From positions 40,617,034 to 40,681,033 of the forward strand of contig NC_133169.1 in assembly GCF_040802235.1 (NCBI RefSeq): DNA of 64,000 bases, in the 5' to 3' direction. The position numbers and the translations under genes were made by a program. Shown piece by piece: positions 33,085 to 45,049 of the stretch. Below the pieces are notes generated by a model. It was not told the origin of the DNA, searched no databases, and saw only the letters and a list, made by a program, of their open reading frames with translations. Positions within the stretch are counted from its first letter, which is position 1; the number at the start of each line of letters is the position of its first letter. This stretch comes from Manis javanica (Eukaryota > Chordata > Mammalia > Pholidota > Manidae).

Positions 33085-36000
33085 AGGAAATCCAACTCAC
33101 TCCAAAGGATAGATCCACAAGACAGAAAATAAGTAAGGATACAGAGGCACTGAACAACATGCTAGAACAGATGGACCTAATAGACATCTATAGAACTCAA
33201 CATCCAAAAGCAACAGGATACACATTCTTCTCAAGTGCACATGGAACATTCTCCAGAATAGACCACATATTGGGCATCAAAAAGAGCCTTAGTAAATTCA
33301 AAAAGATTGAAATTCTACCAACCAACTTTTCAGAACACAAAGATATAAAACTAGAAATAAATTACAAAGAAAACAAAAAGGCTCACAAAAACATGGAGGC
33401 TCAACAACATGCTCCTAAGTAACCAATGGATCAGTGAAAAAATTAAAATAGAGATCAAGCAATATATAGAAACAAATAACAACAACACAAAGCCCCGACA
33501 TCTATGGGACGCAGCAAAAGTAGTCTTAAGAGGAAAGTATATAGCAATCCAGGCATATTTAAAGAAGGAAGAACAATCCCAAATGAATAGTTTAATGTCA
33601 CAATTATCGAAGTTGGAAAAAGAAGAACAAATGAGGCCTAAGGTCAGCAGAAGGAGGGACATAATAAAGATCAGAGAAGAAATAAATAGAGTTGAAAAGA
33701 TTAAAACTATAGAAAAAATCAATGAAACAAAAAGCTGGTTCTTTGAGAAAATAAACAAAATAGATAAGCCTCTAGCCAGACTTACTAAGAGAACAAGAGA
33801 GTCAACACACATCAACAGAATTAGAAATGAGAAAGGAAAAATCAGGACGGACCCCACAGAAATACAAAGAATTATTAGAGAATACTATGAAAACCTATAC
33901 GCTAACAAGCTGGAAAGCCTAGGAGAAATGGACAACTTCTTAGAAAAATACAACCTTCCAACACTGACCCAAAAAGAAACAGAAAACCTAAACCGAACAA
34001 TTACCAGCAACGAAATTGAATCGGTAATCAAAAAACTACCGAAGACAAAACCCCTGGACCAGATGGATTTACCTTGGAATTTTATCAGGCATACAGAGAA
34101 GACATAACACCCATTCTCCTTAAAGTTTCACAAAGAATAGAACAGGAGGCAATACTCCCAAACTCATTCTATGAAGCTAAAATCACCCTAATACCAAAAC
34201 CAGGCAAAGACCCCACCAAAAAAGAAAATTACAGACCAATATCCCTGATGAACATAGATGCAAAAATACTCAACAAAATATTAGCAAACCGAATTCAAAA
34301 ATACATCAAGAGGATCACAGACCTTGATCAAGTGGGATTCATCCCAGGGATGCAAGGATGACTCTCCCCACTGTTATTCAATGTGGTAATGGAGGTCCTA
34401 GCCACAGCAATCAGACAAAACAAAGAAATACAAGGAATCCAGATTGGTAAAGAAGAATTCAAACTGTCAGTATTTACAGATGACATGATATTGTACATAA
34501 AAAACCCTAAAGACTCTACTGCAAAGCTACTAGACCTAATAATGGAATACAGCAAAGTTGCAGGATACAAAATTAACACACAGCAATCTGTAGCTTTCTT
34601 ATATGCTAACAATGAACTAATAGAAAGAGAAATCAGGAAAGCAATTCCATTCACAATAGCATCAAAAAGAATAAAATACCTATGAATAAACCTAACCAAG
34701 GAAGTGAAAGACCTATACCCTGAAAACTACAAGACACTCTTAAGAGAAATTAAAGTGGTCACTAACAAACGGAAACTCATCCCATGCTCCTGGCTAGGAA
34801 GAATTAATATCGTCAAAATGGCCATCCTGCCCAAAGCAATATACAGATTTGATGCAATCCCTATCAAATTAACAACAGCATTCTTCAATGAACTGGAAAA
34901 AATAGTACAAAAATTCATATGGAACCATCAAAGACCCCGAATAGCCAACGCTATCCTGAGAAGGAAGAATGAAGTGGGGGAGATCTTGCACCCCAACTTC
35001 AAGCTCTACTACAAAGCCACAGTAATCAAGACAATTTGGTACTGGCACAAGAAAAGAGCCACAAATCAGTGGAACAGAATAGAGACTCCAGATATTAACC
35101 CAAACATATATGGTCAATGAATATTTGATAAAGGAGCCATGGACATACAATGGGGAAATGACAGTCTCTTCAACAGATGATGCTGGCAAAACTGGACAGC
35201 TACATGTAAGAGAATGAAACTGGATCACTGTCTAACCCCATACACAAAAGTAAACTCCAAATGGATCAAAGACCTGAATGTAAGTCATGAAACTATAAAA
35301 CTCTTTGAAAAAAACATAGGCAAAAATCTCATGGACTTAAACATGAGTGACTTCTTCATAAACATATCTCCCCGGGCAAGGGAAACAAAGACAAAAATGA
35401 ACAAGTGGGACTATATCAAGCTAAAAAGCTCTGTACAGCAAAGGACACCATCAATAGAACAAAAAGGTATCCTACAGTATGGGAGAACATATTCATAAGT
35501 GACAGATCCGATAAAGGATTGACTTCCAAAATATATAAAGAGCTCACATGCCTCAAGAAATAAAAAGCAAATAATCCAATTAAACAATGGGCATAGGAGC
35601 TGAATAGACAGTTCTCTAAAGAAGAAATTCAGATGGTCAACAGGCACATGAAAAGATGCTCCACATTGCTAATTATCAGCGAAATGCAAATTAAAACTAC
35701 AATGAGATATCACCTCACACAAGTAAGGATTGCCATCGTTGAAAAAAAAAAAACAACAAATGTTGGCGAGGTTGTGGATAAAGAGGAACCCACCTACACT
35801 GTTGGTGGGAATGTAAACTAGTTCAAGCATTGTGGAAAGCAGTATGGAGGTTCCTCAGAATGCTCAAAATAGAAATACCATTTGACCCAGGAATTCCACT
35901 TCTAGGAATTTACCCTAAGAATGCAGCACTCCAGTTTGAAAAAGACAGATGCAGCCCTATGTTTATTGCTGCACTGTTTACAATAGCCAAGATATGGAAG

Positions 36001-36540
36001 CAACCTAAATGTCCATCAGTAGATGAATGGATAAAGAAGGTGTGGTACATATGCACAATGGAACATTACGCAGCCATAAGAAGAGGAAAAATCCTACCAT
36101 TTGCAGCAACATGGATGGAGCTGGAGAGTATTATGCTCAGGGAAATAAGCCAAGCAGAGAAAGAGAAATACCAAATGATTTCACTCATCTGAGGAGTATA
36201 AGAACAAAGGAAAAACTGAAGGAACAAAACAGCAGCAGAATTGCAGGACACAATAATGCACTAACAGGTACCAAAGGGAAAGGAACTGGGGAGGATGGGT
36301 GGGCAGGGAGGGATGGGGGGGGAAGAAGAAGGGGGTATTAAGATTAGCATGCATGGGGGGGACGGAGAAAGGGGAGGGTGGGCTGCACAGCACAGAGAGG
36401 ACAAGTAGTGATTCTACATTTTGCTATGCTGATGGACAGTGACCGTAAGGTGTTTTTTAGGGGGCACCTGATATAGGGGAGAGCATAGTAAACATAGTAT
36501 TCTTCATGTAAGTGTAGATTAAAGATTAAAAAAAAAGAAA
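33085..36540 (+). pseudogene. L1-C ORF2 remnant and 3' UTR within chimera copy 2
   Basis: ORF2 homology starts in the endonuclease (LIDIYRTQHPK, 33175) and continues through the linker (33409-34107), reverse transcriptase (34074-34685), and C-terminal region (34704-36192) in several frames. About 400 bp of reverse transcriptase is missing at 34360, where GGGATGCAAGGATG joins ACTCTCCCC; GGATG at both sides of the lost segment suggests a microhomology deletion. The catalytic motif reads FTDD in place of FADD (34483-34494 region). The 3' UTR spans about 36190-36540. Confidence 0.9.
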
Positions 36541-36674
36541 GAAAAGGGGGATTACTCCTTGATAGGATAAACCAATTGGTAAATCAAAGATTAACGCATG
36601 CTTTAAATATCCTTAATGTTGATCACTTAAAGGGTGTCAGATGATCAGCTATGGAGGTACTCTTTTCTGATAAT

Positions 36675-36726
36675 ATTCCTTTCTTTTAATAAAAAAAGTA
36701 AAAAGAAAAAGAAAAAGAAAAAGAAA
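36675..36726 (+). repeat. (AAAAAG)n A/G microsatellite
   Basis: A/G-only tract inside the ERV part of chimera copy 2. It is shorter in copy 1. Confidence 0.8.
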
Positions 36727-36859
36727 GCAGTTCCTGTGTGCTGACCTCCAATGAGTTCTACACAGTGGTATAGAGGGCATGTCAAAGTGTGGGCAAAGTG
36801 TCTGTTTGTTTCTATGCAGAAGATCAAGGCCTAGCTTGGCTACCCAGAAAATGAACTAA

Positions 36860-37440
36860 GATATGATATGAGGAGGAGCTTCCGGCATCAGCACTCTCTG
36901 GAGGACTCGTGCCGGGGGATCATCATCAAAAAGCCTCCACAGGGATCCGGGCGATGCTGCAGTTGTGGCTGCATCCACCCCATCGTTTCCTGGACTTGCC
37001 ATTGGAATGAGGAGGAAGATGTCTAGGCTGGCATGTGCATACAGTGAGACAACGAATTTGACCAGATCTGTACTGTTGGAACTCAATCAGGAGTTGGGAG
37101 GGGTGCACGTTGTAGCACTCCAAAATCTTACGACTATAGACTATCTACGGTTAAAAGAACATATGTGATGTGAACAGATCCCAGAAATGGGTTGCTTTAA
37201 TTTGTCTGATTTCTCTCAGACTGTTCAAGTACAGTTGGACAATATCCATCATATCATAGACTAATTTTCACAAATGCCTAGGGTGCCTAAATGCTTTTCC
37301 TGACTTCACTGGAGATAGGTGGTAATTATAGATTTGCTTAGTTTATGTCACCGTATTCCTATTATGTTAATATGTGTGTGCAAGTTGGTAGTTTAAAACC
37401 TATACATACTTAAGGTACTCTACAAGAACATATGTCAAAG
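36860..37440 (+). pseudogene. env: ERV env transmembrane-subunit remnant, copy 2
   Basis: Paralogue of 3600-4181 on the opposite strand. The piece open at 36965-37168 covers the hydrophobic and heptad region; a stop precedes the CX6CC region, which is partly lost, and the membrane-proximal part is out of frame. It is more damaged than copy 1 and has no surface subunit. Confidence 0.65.
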
Positions 37441-38007
37441 AAATAATCAATCTTCCCATGTTTTCTGCCATATGCTACCTCTATAGCTTTTCTTCTTCCT
37501 TCCTAATTACAACCCTTAAATAGAATTTGTGCCTCATATAGAATTTACTGAGTATCATACTTCCTCCAGGTGGTAAAGATACCTCGAGACAAGTGCTGGG
37601 AATAGAAGCCACAGGGCATAAATCTGCAAAGAAGTAAAAAGCCAACCTTTTCAAACAATATGGCTTCTCTCTCACTTACCAACTTTACATCTCCCTGTAT
37701 GGCCCCGGAAGATGACTGGTTAGCCAGAGACGGGTAAGATTCCTCAAGGGAGGAACAACCCAAGACAGTCACATTCGCAGGGGGGCCATCATGTGAGAAA
37801 TTGGGGAACAACAGTGGTGAAGCTTAGAACCTCACCCCCCTGTGTTGAGAGAAAGCTTCTGCATCCATGGATGTTTTATTGCCCTTGTCTAGCTCGGAGT
37901 AGCACATAGTCTACAGGCACACACCTGATCATCTACAATTGCTCTCTTACAACACTAAATTATGTTTTCTACCTCTATCTTGCATCTACCTATCACTTCA
38001 GCAGTTT

Positions 38008-38033
38008 ATTAATAATAATAATAATAATAATAA
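38008..38033 (+). repeat. (AAT)n microsatellite
   Basis: Pure AAT repeats immediately upstream of the polypurine tract. A related ATT tract is at about 3016-3042 in copy 1, so it is an inherited part of the element. Confidence 0.92.
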
Positions 38034-38042
38034 AGGGAGAAA

Positions 38043-38365
38043 TGTGGGATCCACATATAAATCAAGTATAAAAATCAAACGAATATTCATATTTGACCTG
38101 ATTGTTTATAGTTCTTAATACGTAATCAGAACCGAAAGTTTCTGTGATGACTGCCCTTGTACTGTTCAGCAAGTAAGAACTTATTCACTATGTAAGTATT
38201 CGTTCACTATGTAAGAACTTGTTCGTTATGGTTCAGAAGATTGGAGACTGATGAGAACTAGGCTTGAGATGGATTAATGATTGTGCATTGAGCATTGACC
38301 CCCCTATACAGAATTTTATTGTTGTTAACAACCATTTGATCAATAAATATGAGAGATGCCCTCTC
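38043..38365 (+). repeat. LTR U3-R of the env-bearing ERV, ended at its poly(A) site
   Basis: Starts TGTGGGATCC after the purine tract AAAGGGAGAAA. It contains the tandem-like phrase ttcactatgtaag three times (around 38190-38220) and AATAAA at 38342-38347. It stops at the transcript end with no U5, as expected if it was retrocopied from RNA. Confidence 0.75.
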
Positions 38366-38376
38366 AAAAAAAAAAA
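38342..38376 (+). terminator. LTR polyadenylation signal and encoded poly(A) tail
   Basis: AATAAA, 18 bases, then 11 A. It served as transcript terminator for the chimera source. Confidence 0.8.
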
Positions 38377-39530
38377 TTAAAGTTAGTAAGCTAAAACTAT
38401 AAACCTCTCAGAAGAAAATATAGAATATATTACATATTTGCAACATAGGAAAAAGATTTGAGAATCACATAGAAGTGGTTGATATCCAGAATATGTAAAG
38501 AAATCTTAAAACTCAACAACAATAACAATAAAACCATGAGAAAAGGTTCATGATTGGATATTGGGATGGTTTCTTGGATATGATGTAGAAAATTCAAGCA
38601 ATAGAAACAAAAATAGATTAATCACATTAAATTAAAATTTAAAGTAAAAGCAAATACAAATGTGTGTACATCAAAAAACACAATCAGTAAAGTGGAAAAA
38701 CAACCTACAGAATATAATAAAATATTCGTATATCATACCTGTGATAAGCTGTGAATATCCAGAATACATAAAGAACTCTTACAACTCAAAAACATCATCA
38801 ATAACACCACCACGACAACAAAAACAGAAAATAACACATGTTGGTGAAGATGTGGAGAAGCTAGGACTTTTGTGCACTGTTTTGGGGGATGTGAAATCAT
38901 GCAGCTACTATGGAAAAAGTATGGCTGTTCCTAAAACAAAAAAAAAACAGAATTTCTATTTGATCCACTGATTCAACTGATTATATATTTAAAAGAAAAA
39001 AAGCAGAGACCCAAAGATATTTTCTTCTACTCACCTTCTAACAACATCATTCAAAATAGCCCAAAGGTGGAGTTAATTCAAGCTAATGGATGAGGGAATA
39101 AACAAGACATGTTATATACATATAATATAATTATTCAGCCTTAAAAAGGAAAGGGATTTTGACATATGCTATGACATTTTTGAACCTTGAGGACAATAAA
39201 CCAGTCACAATTAACAAATACTGTATGATTACATTTATATGCCATATATACAGTATTCAAATTCATGGAGAAAGAAAGTAGAATATGGTTGTTAACAGCT
39301 GGGGGAGGTGGGGCTGGGGAGTTCTTTAATATGTATACAGTTTTATATTTTGGAAAATGTAAACGTCCTGGTGATTTGTTCCAAACCAATGTGAATATGC
39401 CTAACACTTTATCTGTATACTTAAACATTGTTAAGATGGTAAATTTTATGTTTTGTGTATTATTGACTATACATAAAAATACAAACAAGATAATATATGA
39501 AAAAGATGTAACATAAGTGATCTTATACCA
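38377..39530 (+). mobile_element. Old L1 3' end
   Basis: ORF2 C-terminal phrases are still visible: ctcagaagaaaatatag, acacatgttggtgaagatgtggaga (38835), aaaatagcccaaaggtgga (39052) and attcagccttaaaaaggaaa (39132). It is decayed and contains a repeated stretch near 38480-38800. It served as the landing site of chimera copy 2. Confidence 0.75.
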
Positions 39531-40710
39531 ACAAAAACCATGAAGTTGAGTATTGGAATAAACTGAAGCTCAAGAGGAAAACTGTATCACCATGACGTAA
39601 AAGTGATGCAAAACAAAATCCTCAGGTTGGGTTTTCCAAAGCTATACTATAAATCAAGAGGAAAAATGCGTGACTATAGTGGAGTAAAGACAGAGAAAGA
39701 AGGTTGCTAAGGTGTAGCAATTACTTGATTGAGGAGCAATTTAGGCTCTGGTGCCTTATTTTCATTTCTTACTGAAAAATAAAAATAAAAAACAGAAAAG
39801 CCACACAAACAGTAACAATAAACTCAGAAGTCAATTAGATCCTGTTTGGAAACAATCCATTCATCCACTGACTACTTTGCACGTCCTCCACTCTGACATG
39901 ACACCACTACCTACTTAGGCACCTAAGCAAATTTTGTGACCTACCTTGTTTCAATTTCAATTCCTCTTTCCAATCAGTGTCCAATTTGTACATGTCTTAT
40001 TGAAGCAGTAAATTCAACTAGTTTTATACTTTAGGTCACATTTATGACCAGATATTCTTATGTTTTGTTCAGAAATCCCTGCCTCAAGGGAAAAAATCAT
40101 ATTTTTCAGCACAGTTTTGGAAGTCCTTTGGATATCTGACTGCTTTGAGCTTAGAATTTAAAGGACTGAGCTTATTATTTTCTTATTGTGATTAATTTAG
40201 TGAAATCAGAAGAACATTAGTCCACAAAGAATGGACTCCTTATCTCTAACAATTTCTCTAGGAGCAAGTTTTTCTTCCAAATTTGCACCTTTGAAGCACT
40301 CAATTTTAACGAATTGTCAGTGATAATTCAAATAACTTTTGTTTTTTTCCACAGTATACTCTGGAACTTAGTGTTTCACTTTCATCTGATCATATTAGAT
40401 CAACTTCAGATTCCCCCCTTTGAAGTCCTATTTCCTTATACATCTTCTGGTAGAAAATGTTGTGTAAGTTTGGTTATTCTGTAAACAGAATTCATTCATT
40501 GTTTTCCATGTATAATTGATTTTGCCATAGGGAATTGGATGTTTGTTTGTACTTTAGAAGGGCTGGAAGAGTGAAGGTTAATTGTAGGTTGTCTTGGAAA
40601 CCTGCCTGGAAGCCGCTGTGACACTGTCGTGAGATAGAAGAGTGTCAGAGTTCCTCCCAAATGATGGCACCTGATATACTTGGATTGCAAAATGATGTTT
40701 TAAATTTTCT
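39531..40710. other. Intergenic DNA (39540-40060 paralogous to 24830-25300)
   Basis: Apart from the old duplication there is no recognisable feature. Confidence 0.5.
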
Positions 40711-40810
40711 AAGTGGTGTGGAAAAGATGCTGAACCTACATCTCCAGTGATATTAACATTAAGTGGTGTGGAAAAGATGCTGAACCTACATCTCCAGTGA
40801 TATTAACATT
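40711..40810 (+). repeat. Perfect 50-bp tandem duplication
   Basis: The 50-bp unit beginning AAGTGGTGTGG at 40711 is repeated without change at 40761. Confidence 0.97.
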
Positions 40811-43800
40811 GTGTGGTTGTGTGGACGTGGTGGGTATGGACATATGCTGAAGCAGTATTATTCATTTTACCTTATAGGGATGTTATAGGTACAGACATTA
40901 GCAGGTCTGAGGATTTAATATACATGTAAGTCATAGGGAGCTCTGGCTGGCCCGAAGAAAGTGATCAATAAATACTAACATTAGTTTGATATCCTATACA
41001 AGTTCACACTAGAGAAATCCCTTTGTCTCATCCCAAAATCCACACTACATTAACTCAACCTCACCACATGACCTAATCTCTCCCAAGTAACCCAAATGCA
41101 ACCTAAAGTATTATTTCCAAATAATATGTAGCAATCACCTTACTATTTCTGAAAAATATTATGTATATGTCCCTCCTGCATGTATAGAGAAAAAATGGCG
41201 ACCATTTTGGAAATAGAATGTTAAGGAAAACTTTAATAAACTATGTCCAATTACATCATAAAGGTACAAAAAGCACAATTGTTGATGTACATTCCTAGTT
41301 GAAAGAGACCTATGGCCTTGATATACATGAGAGAGATAATATTCAGAAAATGGAATCACACATTTAGTTCATTAAAAATATATACTGATTGTTATACAAA
41401 TCTGTAATTTGTGAATTTTATATTACCAAAAGATAAAGTATAACTATTCATGATAATCAACTCATTGACTTATATTTATTCATAAAGTTCAAGCTCAACT
41501 CCATATGATGAACTGAAAGTTTTATCTGGCACTGTCACAAGAAATTTGCCATAATCAATGAACTTAAACTCACAAAACGCTTATAGATGCATTAATTATT
41601 ACCCCCATTTTACATATGAAAAAATCAAAGGAAATAAAAGGTATAGAACTTATTTGTTTTGTTTGTTCTTAAGAAGCAGGCTTGTTTAATTGGGGCATTT
41701 GAAAGATAATGAGATAATTGTGCTCCTCACTGCCTAAGGGACCAGAGAGGTAAACAAAGGACACTTCCTCTGAGGACAGTGCAGACAGAACTGTAATTTG
41801 TCACGACTCACTGTGGTAGAGACCTTGTGAGCTCTTAAGCCTCCTAAATTGATTGGCAATGTGTGACGCTGACATCAAGAGAAGACAAATCACTCCAGAT
41901 AATTTAATTTGCGATACTTCATCCTCATGAAGAGATTTCTGGTGGTTTCTTGTGGAGTAAAATAATAAAAGGTAACAATTTATATATATATAGTTTCTGA
42001 AGAAACTGGAGGTATTCAATGTCAAAAAATCAATTGAAGCTTAGGCTTCATGATGACCAAGACATTATTCTGCTTAGGTGAGTAGTTCCCTTACTCAACA
42101 CTATCCTCCTTGCTTTTGCAAGACAGCTATTATTTATGTTACCAAATATTGAATTCAGTGTAAATATAAGTGAAATTGAGAAATACTTTTAAATACCATA
42201 TTTATGTACTTACTACATGTGCCTGATGTCATTCATCCATCAGAAATCCTTCAATAACAAGAGAAGAAAAACTGGGCTCACACAATTTCTGAATCAAAAA
42301 CAAAACAAAGCAAAACAAAATATATGTATACATACATACACAGAGGGAATGCATAGTCACTGAATTTCTTTTAGCAACGACTATGGAATTTATTTGTGTA
42401 TTTACTTATCTATTTATCTTCCACTGAGGATTTAAATGAGGAATGATCTTTAAAATTTGTAAGTTTAAGAATTTTGAGCTCATCAAAATAAATATTCCAT
42501 AACAATTTAAGATAGAAAGATATATTAGGATAAAAATGGATCATTTACTCCTAGTTTTTAAGCACATAGGAATGCATTTTTGATATGCTTAGTATTCATA
42601 ATACTTAAGAAATTTAAAAGGCAAATATTTGAGTTAAAACTGTTTGAATTATGAGCCCTTCAGTTTCCAAATCCTATTATATTTTTCAGTCAAATAAATT
42701 GACTTTTCATGTACAAAGTGGAAGCAATTTATTTAATAGACTATCACATCTCTAAGTCACGGCTACATAAAACTATCTAAAAGTTAAAAATAATTTTTCA
42801 CCGAATTATGGAATATGATACTAAGTATCATTTGTAGAAGTCATTTAAGCAAAATAAGGTAAAATAACATTTTAAATAAATACTAAATCAGCCATGTTTA
42901 TGTCTGTTTTCTGGCATATTGATTTGGGCTTAGGAGTGGGCAGAGGAGCCAGCTGCTTACTTCACCAGGTCTTGGCTGTCTAGACAACTGTGCCCCAAGT
43001 AAACCGGTGGTGAACAAGCAGAGAAGAAAATTAGAAGTAACTTTAATTGATGGCTTCGCATTAAAAGCTTACTGAATATCTACAGTGTTCCTGGCTCTGT
43101 AATAACACTGTTTATTAGAGGGAGAAGGTTATGAAAGGGCCTTTTAGCAACTTATTAACTATTTTAAATTCCTTTATCACGTCTAGGTTACATCTGCATT
43201 TCTCCAGTTGACACATGTGCCACCCCATTTAGAATGACTGATCCTGTTTACAAAAAAAAAAAAAATACACACACACACACACGTACACATTATACCCAAT
43301 GATACATTTATGCTTAGAGACAAATTAATTCACCATCAAGAATTAAAATACTTCGCATTTTTGTTGTTTTGCTTTTCTCATTGAAACATTTTTACTCGCT
43401 TCTTTTCTTTTGAGAAAAATATGCACAGCTTCATAAGACTTGGGGTAAGAATACATGCAAAATGAATCCTGACTTTAGGTGATTTTTTTGTTTTTTTAGT
43501 TGGTTTCTTTGAAGAAATTCTTTCTAAGAACTCAATCTAAATTTGATATAAAAACATTATAAGTTATCAAGTTCTCAGCAACAAAATCAAGTCACTGTGG
43601 ATCGTTACAGCCAGGGACTGACTGCACTTTGCAAGGAGCGAGGTTAGTTTTCTCAGGTGTTTATGTGAAATTTAATTTTTGTGTTGTGCTTTTTTATGAA
43701 CCAGTTTTCTGAGGAACACCCTGAAAAATGTCATGTATGTGCATTAGCAAATTTAACCAACTTAACCCTGTCATTGTCACTTCTGAGGTCACACAGGAGC

Positions 43801-44739
43801 CTATCAGTAGAACTTCTCTCCATTTTATCCTCTTCAGACCATAAAGTTAGGTGTTATATGTCTCCATACACCCAAAATTGTAGGACTGTGGCACAGATGA
43901 GGAACATCCCCAAGCCCACTGTCTACAATAGATCTGTAGTGGTTGAATGTCTCTGTTTTGTTTTTTTTTTCTTTTCTTTTTCAAATAAAGCATATTTTAA
44001 CCTGATACCCTTTCAACTTGTACCTTGCCCAGGAAGCTGTTGATGGCAGTTTGATCAGAGCACCATGTTTTTAAAACAAAAAGAATGTTGAGTCAGACAG
44101 ACATAAGTTATTGTCCAAAAAAATGATAAATATTTTTAGAAAAATCCGAACTTTTAATGCAAAGCCATCAATCACATTAATTAGCTGTAGTATCTGAAAA
44201 ATATTAGAAACTATCAAGTATGATTAACATTCTAAAAAGAGCACGCTGACTGAATTTTAAGTTCCTCTGATTATTGATAATGAAAAAAACTGCTATGCAT
44301 GTATCAAAGCAACATTTTACATAATTTTTCAGGTCTTTTAAGTCTCAGCATGCAGGTTGCCAGCTCTAATTTACACAAACAGTTGGAATATAGGGAGTCT
44401 CAGCCTGAAGCAAACACAGGAATTAGTCAGCCTCTCTGCCTCCCTTCTCTTGTACAGTCCTTTGTACAAACAAATGCTTCATTTGATGCACCTTCTCAAG
44501 AGGCCAGTCACTCAGTAGGTAACGAAAGGTGTTTTGCAATCCCATGTACAATATTAAGCTCCTTGTTACTTATATCAATTTTGTATATTTTTAACATTAG
44601 ATTTATGGAAAATGTACAGAGATCCAAATATGGAATTCCTTCAGTTCTCTAAAGGTTTAAATTTTATGAGAAAAGAAGACTTTGCAGAGTGTCAACTTCT
44701 TTTCACTAACACTGAGAATGAAGACATTTATTGGAAAAA
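40811..44739. other. Unrecognised intergenic DNA
   Basis: No frame with recognisable domains; the longest ones (43681-44043, 44299-44652, plus) look random. An A run with a (CA)n microsatellite lies at 43251-43282. Confidence 0.5.
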
Positions 44740-45028
44740 TGTGAGAGAGAAGTTTAAGATAAATTCTAGCCAAAATAAACAGGTAAAGAGGGGCAACAAA
44801 GGGCCAGGTAGTTTATTAGAACACAATTCCCAGGCGAGGTTTCTCAGTCTACAGAAATGGAGGCTGGGAAAGTCGCACCCAGCAGGGCAGGCAGTGAGTT
44901 TTTAAAGAAGGTAGGGGGAGGCAGAGCTTAGATTTACAGCAGCATGAGGATTGGGTAGCTTAAGGCACATTTTTCAGGTTCGGAGTGGGCAGCAGCCAGG
45001 GACTTTGGCACGTCAACAGTGTCCAACA
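44740..45028 (-). repeat. Provirus 2 LTR
   Basis: The minus strand starts TGTTGGACACTG and has a TTTAAAAAC TATA-like box, then AATAAA (44817-44812), in gammaretroviral LTR order. The right end is clear; the left end (near 44740) is a guess. It is unlike the provirus 1 LTR in sequence and length. Confidence 0.65.
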
Positions 45029-45049
45029 TGCTCCCCCCTCCCCCCAGTG
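45029..45049 (-). promoter_or_regulatory. Polypurine tract of provirus 2
   Basis: The minus strand has a G/A tract (GGGGGGAGGGGGGAG) next to the LTR start. Confidence 0.75.

Larger units (their letters stand above)
33085..38376 (+). mobile_element. Chimeric L1/ERV element, copy 2, with poly(A) tail
   Basis: A 5'-truncated L1 (33085-36540) is followed by an A/G-rich tract and GGGGGATTACTCCTTG (36546), then the retroviral segment with env remnant, polypurine tract and LTR (38043-38365). It ends 18 bases after an AATAAA signal (38342-38347) in a run of 11 A (38366-38376). Ending at the expected cleavage point of the LTR's R region with a poly(A) tail means the whole unit was copied from a polyadenylated transcript, as in an L1 3' transduction. 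The junction is identical to copy 1. Confidence 0.82.

Noticed and set aside
33351-33857. 168-codon minus-strand frame opposite L1-C
   Set aside because: Antisense of the L1 ORF2 linker; hydrophobic composition comes from the A-rich sense strand.
43681-44043. 120-codon plus-strand frame as a gene
   Set aside because: No domain or codon signal; it ends in a T-rich tract and looks random.
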